Shown here piece after piece: positions 13,655 to 16,703 of a stretch of 16,703 nt of DNA (within the stretch, counting starts at the first letter, position 1; each line of letters begins with the position of its first letter). Under the pieces are notes generated by a model. It ran no database searches. It was given only the letters and a program-made list of their open reading frames with translations, and was not told where the DNA came from. Made by a program: the position numbers and the translations under genes. Origin of the DNA: Oligoflexales bacterium (GTDB taxonomy: Bacteria > Bdellovibrionota_B > Oligoflexia > Oligoflexales > CACXFL01); contig JANQHA010000541.1 of assembly GCA_028282865.1 (NCBI GenBank), positions 1 through 16,703 on the forward strand, given 5' to 3'.

Positions 13655-13802
13655 ATATTACTCTCATTGAGTTAGCTCATTTAGTGAAGATAGCACGTAT
13701 AAGATTTATAAACCGAATTACTTTGCCAAAATCTGATAAAAAATCACAATTGAGCCTACCACCGTAGATCCACAGGTTTGACTCAGCTTAAGAGGTTCAG
13801 TG

Positions 13803-15392
13803 TTATCTAATCGATTTTTTTGACAAGTAGGTTGATAGCGCAGAAACCATAGTCCCGATGCTTCGGGTTCTGTCATTACCCTCTAACAAGGATATCAATT
13901 CTTCATTAGCTGAGTCGTCCAAAAGATCTAAACATTCAGTAAATTTTTCTTTAAGCAGCTGCTTATTATATTCCGCTTTCAACTGAATAAGAGAGGACTG
14001 TATTTTTCCAAGATCCGCTATAAACAGCTCTAAAGTCCTGCGGTGATCTTCACGCGCAATAAACCTACGAGAAGCTGCTAGCCCTGCATGAATTAGCACT
14101 GCTGAAGTAAGAAGGGTATCTATATTTAAATCAATATCATTTAGAGATTTTAAGCCAAGTTTCCCGTTCAAATCCACCAGTAGCGCGTTGTATTTAGCTC
14201 TAAAGCCATACAAAGATTCATAAGTCAGATCTAAAATAAAAGGGTTTAAAGCGTTAATGACTAACGCACGGACCAAAACCTTTTTGTAAGAAAAATAAAG
14301 CGGCTCTGAATCGTCTATCTTATAGCGAGCCAAATACTGAGCTACCTGATCTAAAAACCGTGCTTTATAGGCGTATACATATTCCTTAACATTTATTAAA
14401 GCTTCTTCAATACTTTGCACAGTAAGCAACCAACGCCCTGGGAAGTTAGCCTTCATGACAGCCGACACCTTGCTAATATTGCTAAGGCTGTCATCTCCCC
14501 AGCACCCGTCGCCGACCGGTCCCGCAGCACAGAAGCCTTCCGGGCCACCAGCAATCGTTTTAATCTGCCGAATTTTTGAAACTTTACTGACGGATGAAAT
14601 CTCGGTATTTCTGCAGCTAGCACCATTTTCACCTATGACACATAAACCCCTCGTAGAGCTTGCAAGAGCATAAACATCTCCGACATCTCCAAAGCTTAGT
14701 TTACGAAAGGAGCTTCCATACCAACACGTCACCCTATAATCATCGGTTATAAAACAAAGACGCCCTGCTGGATAAGCAAAACCGCTAAGCTGAGAGACGC
14801 CCGCGGATTCCAAATCACTTTTGCCGGGTACGGATTTATCAGCAAAGTCCGGCCCCCAGCACGCAACCTCCCTTTTCCAAGAGCCTAAAGCACATCCTCC
14901 AGAATCGTTTAATACGATATATTTAGCATTAGCGACTTTCGGAGTCCCAGAAATGTTATGACTTGAGTCGTTACCAACACACTCGAGTCCCAATTCATCA
15001 CTGGCACAAGTAACGTCATACCCTGCGGCTATATAATTAGGATTCGTCGCAAGCGCCATACGCTGGCCATTTGAATCGAAACCACGCCCCCAGCAAACAA
15101 CACCTTTCGAATCTAAAGCGCAAACGTGTGAGTCACCAGCCGCTAGCTGCGTCACTGGCAAAGATAATAACGGTACATTTTGCTGGCCAAATTTATTGTT
15201 ATCACCGTCGCAGATTACCTTGCCATCATTAGTTAGAGCACAGATAAAGCCTCTACCGACGGTGTAATTAACGCCGTAATTCATTATACCTTCTCTTGTT
15301 ACGGTCGTGTACCCGTATAGTAGATTAGGAACCACTCCAACAGTCAACGTAACAAATATAAATAGCAGCTGCTTCACATCCCCTCGTTTCAT
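13803..15392 (-). CDS. exported RCC1-like seven-repeat beta-propeller protein with a helical C-terminal domain
   Basis: The 529-residue product starts with a hydrophobic signal-like segment (9-26). Residues about 45-305 hold seven RCC1-type repeats, each with a pair of Cys 9-11 residues apart: C51/61, C91/100, C129/138, C167/178, C213/223, C251/260 and C288/297. The typical form is VCALDSKGVVCWG. Seven repeats fit a closed seven-bladed propeller, and the paired Cys would give one disulfide per blade, fitting an oxidising compartment. Residues about 325-529 are predicted helical, Leu- and Lys-rich, with a single Cys at 487, and match no family I know. RCC1-like folds usually bind proteins; the bacterial secreted forms are poorly known. 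The ATG has GAAGGG about 10 bases upstream. A perfect TTGACA (15441-15436) lies upstream but without a good -10. Confidence 0.85.
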   Translation of the reverse strand: MKRGDVKQLLFIFVTLTVGVVPNLLYGYTTVTREGIMNYGVNYTVGRGFICALTNDGKVICDGDNNKFGQQNVPLLSLPVTQLAAGDSHVCALDSKGVVCWGRGFDSNGQRMALATNPNYIAAGYDVTCASDELGLECVGNDSSHNISGTPKVANAKYIVLNDSGGCALGSWKREVACWGPDFADKSVPGKSDLESAGVSQLSGFAYPAGRLCFITDDYRVTCWYGSSFRKLSFGDVGDVYALASSTRGLCVIGENGASCRNTEISSVSKVSKIRQIKTIAGGPEGFCAAGPVGDGCWGDDSLSNISKVSAVMKANFPGRWLLTVQSIEEALINVKEYVYAYKARFLDQVAQYLARYKIDDSEPLYFSYKKVLVRALVINALNPFILDLTYESLYGFRAKYNALLVDLNGKLGLKSLNDIDLNIDTLLTSAVLIHAGLAASRRFIAREDHRRTLELFIADLGKIQSSLIQLKAEYNKQLLKEKFTECLDLLDDSANEELISLLEGNDRTRSIGTMVSALSTYLSKKSIR

Positions 15393-15543
15393 AAAAAGAA
15401 TACCCTTCCGTCGAGTACCGCCTTATCCGATCGCATGTCAATAATTATCTAACCATTATCTGCTCACTTAGGGCTAATAAAAGGAACAAACCTTTAATAT
15501 AAGAACAAAATATCGACTCAAGAAATATATAGTAGAACAGATC

Positions 15544-15570
15544 CCGACAATAGTCGGTGCTAGCCGCACC
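15544..15570. repeat. two overlapping perfect stem-loops
   Basis: CCGAC (15544-15548) pairs with GTCGG (15553-15557) around AATA, and GGTGC (15556-15560) pairs with GCACC (15566-15570) around TAGCC. They share the GG at 15556-15557, so in one RNA they compete at their junction. No T run follows on either strand. Confidence 0.4.
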
Positions 15571-15893
15571 AATTTGCATCTGTGAATAAGCTAGCTTTTT
15601 TCTGGAATCCATTTTCCTTCTTTGCAATCGTTCAAAAATACATTCCATAAAATCGAATCACGCCAGCCTTATTTTCTTGTAAACTCCCTTTTCAAACTAG
15701 AAATAACATTGCTTGAGAAGAATACCTGGCCAGGCCTCTGCTGACGATAGACACCAATAAGGCAATATATTCCTACCTGCGCTTTCTACAGAATACGCCG
15801 TCCCCTAAATCTTCCGTATCTTCGGCTAGTTATCAAAAAATATTATCTATTTACTTTTTTTTGCATTTACTAAATTATTTTGTCTGTGAGATG

Positions 15894-15921
15894 TTAACAA
15901 TTGGCTTTTCTAACCGATAAA
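15894..15921 (+). promoter_or_regulatory. weak candidate promoter of the right-edge lipoprotein gene
   Basis: TTAACA (15894-15899) and GATAAA (15916-15921) are 16 bp apart, matching 5 of 6 and 4 of 6. The transcript would start about 40 bp before the ATG at 15968. Confidence 0.25.
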
Positions 15922-15967
15922 AATTAGACAGCGACTACTGAAACAACCAAAAGTTTGAGGTGTTAAT

Positions 15968-16703
15968 ATGAAATTTACTTTCTCATATACATTACTACTC
16001 GCTTTTCTATGCTTCTGTACTACGGTTGGATGCAAAGCGAGAAATAATAGTTCTCAAGCTAAAGAAGTTGGATATGCCGACGACGAAATAAGGTCAAAAG
16101 AAACTGTATCGGGCTTGTGGTGCCTCCCTGGAGGTACCCAACAAGATTCATTTGGACGAAAACCGGCAGTCGGTGCAGCGTTAACTGTGAGTTGTGATGG
16201 TTATAGGTCTTCAGGAAAGATTGAGAACAATGCACTTATCTTTCACCTACACATATCTGTACCAACAACAACTGCGCATTGGCCAAAGTCAAGGCTAGAA
16301 ACTATTCCAACTAAAAACACTGGGCTAACGGCAGTAGATATAGCAGAAAAGCACTTTTCAAAAGCCAAGAAACTTAACTCGATAATAACGGAGTACGTTG
16401 AAAAACAAAAACTAGATCCCATTAAGGGGTTTAATATTGTTTCAATGGAGGTTGAAGAAGATGCAGTAATCTACAGTGACTACAGAAGTAAGAAAAAAGT
16501 CGAAAAAATTGGTTCTTACGATCTTCCTAAATTACCAGAAGAAAAATATTCCTCAAGATTTCAATGCCTGGCAAGAATAAATCAGTATCCAATTTTTAGC
16601 GGTATCACCCCTTACAAGGTAGATTTTGGTGATAGAAACCATCAACCTCTTATTGTTCTTCAAGGAGAACCAAAAAATAGCGGAGGAGTTGATTATATTT
16701 TGA
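15968..16703 (+). CDS. predicted lipoprotein, 3' end beyond the window
   Basis: An ATG with GAGG seven bases upstream opens a frame of 245 codons that is still open at the window end. The N-terminus is a lipoprotein-type signal: one Lys, a hydrophobic run (residues 5-19), then TTVGC with the Cys at 22 and a basic, Asn/Ser-rich linker. Thr at -3 is less usual than Leu. The mature part starts with VSGLWCLPGGTQQD near 49-62 and includes further Cys in VSCDG and RFQCLAR, mixed beta-like segments and a Lys-rich middle. I do not recognise the family. The linker style resembles the lipoprotein encoded at 1050-2273, without clear sequence similarity. Its complete length and any downstream partner cannot be seen. 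Confidence 0.75.
   Translation, partial: MKFTFSYTLLLAFLCFCTTVGCKARNNSSQAKEVGYADDEIRSKETVSGLWCLPGGTQQDSFGRKPAVGAALTVSCDGYRSSGKIENNALIFHLHISVPTTTAHWPKSRLETIPTKNTGLTAVDIAEKHFSKAKKLNSIITEYVEKQKLDPIKGFNIVSMEVEEDAVIYSDYRSKKKVEKIGSYDLPKLPEEKYSSRFQCLARINQYPIFSGITPYKVDFGDRNHQPLIVLQGEPKNSGGVDYIL

Larger units (their letters stand above)
15393..15967. other. 575-bp intergenic region between divergent exported-protein genes
   Basis: I see no convincing gene here. Left to right it holds a perfect TTGACA facing the RCC1-like gene (15441-15436), two overlapping stem-loops (15544-15570), a short palindrome CCTGGCCAGG (15725-15734), AT-rich sequence and a candidate rightward promoter (15894-15921). A 67-codon leftward open frame at 15445-15648 lacks a ribosome binding site and is not called. 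A small RNA is possible but not shown. Confidence 0.5.

Noticed and set aside
15445..15648. 67-codon leftward open frame in the gap after the RCC1-like gene
   Set aside because: It has no Shine-Dalgarno sequence, an unremarkable mixed composition and a hydrophobic end without a clear signal or membrane layout. It looks like chance.

Overview
The window looks like an ordinary chromosomal segment of a Gram-negative bacterium with moderate to low G+C. Gram-negative character is inferred from the exported lipoproteins with acidic or Ser-rich linkers, a lysophospholipid acyltransferase of the DUF374 type and a CMP-nonulosonate synthetase. Many genes are unfamiliar secreted or lipoprotein genes next to RCC1-type and HEAT-type repeat proteins. 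This mix resembles Bdellovibrionota/Oligoflexia genomes, but no gene here fixes the phylum and that placement is only a weak inference. I see no transposase, integrase, phage gene or CRISPR array.

Layout. 1-94 may hold the tail of a rightward gene. 121-846 (minus) is a CMP-sugar synthetase of the NeuA/PseF family. 1050-2273 (minus) is an unrecognised lipoprotein with a clear terminator. A 356-bp divergent gap leads to 2630-3634 (plus), a secreted protein with two similar Cys-paired modules. 3663-4160 (minus) is a DUF985 cupin and 4342-4860 (minus) a small HEAT-like helical protein. 5200-5601 (plus) is a small six-Cys secreted protein with a recognisable promoter, an operator-like dyad and a strong, probably bidirectional terminator.

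The core of the window is a leftward operon: dabB (8687-10204), dabA (6132-8669) and a 140-residue unknown gene (5664-6086), closed by that terminator. DabA and DabB form the DAB inorganic-carbon pump, an NDH-5-like membrane subunit coupled to a beta-carbonic-anhydrase-like zinc protein. The four zinc-site positions are all present in DabA. No Rubisco, carboxysome or carbonic anhydrase gene is in view, so the pump may supply bicarbonate for general metabolism. The dabB leader carries a candidate promoter with a dyad inside its spacer and a 30-bp imperfect palindrome.

To the right lie a solitary murF (minus), a divergent small winged-helix regulator (plus), a secreted protein starting at TTG with a Cys/His/Asp pattern, tRNA-Ser(UGA) on the minus strand with several TGTGA/TCACA boxes upstream, a DUF374 acyltransferase (minus, TTG start), and an exported seven-repeat RCC1-like protein with paired cysteines and a helical C-terminal domain (minus). 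After a 575-bp gap, a rightward lipoprotein gene runs off the window end.

Apart from the dab operon, most neighbours are single-gene units pointing in alternating directions. The best candidates for undescribed biology are the third gene of the dab operon, the dab leader region, the Cys-paired RCC1-like protein and the C/H/D secreted protein.
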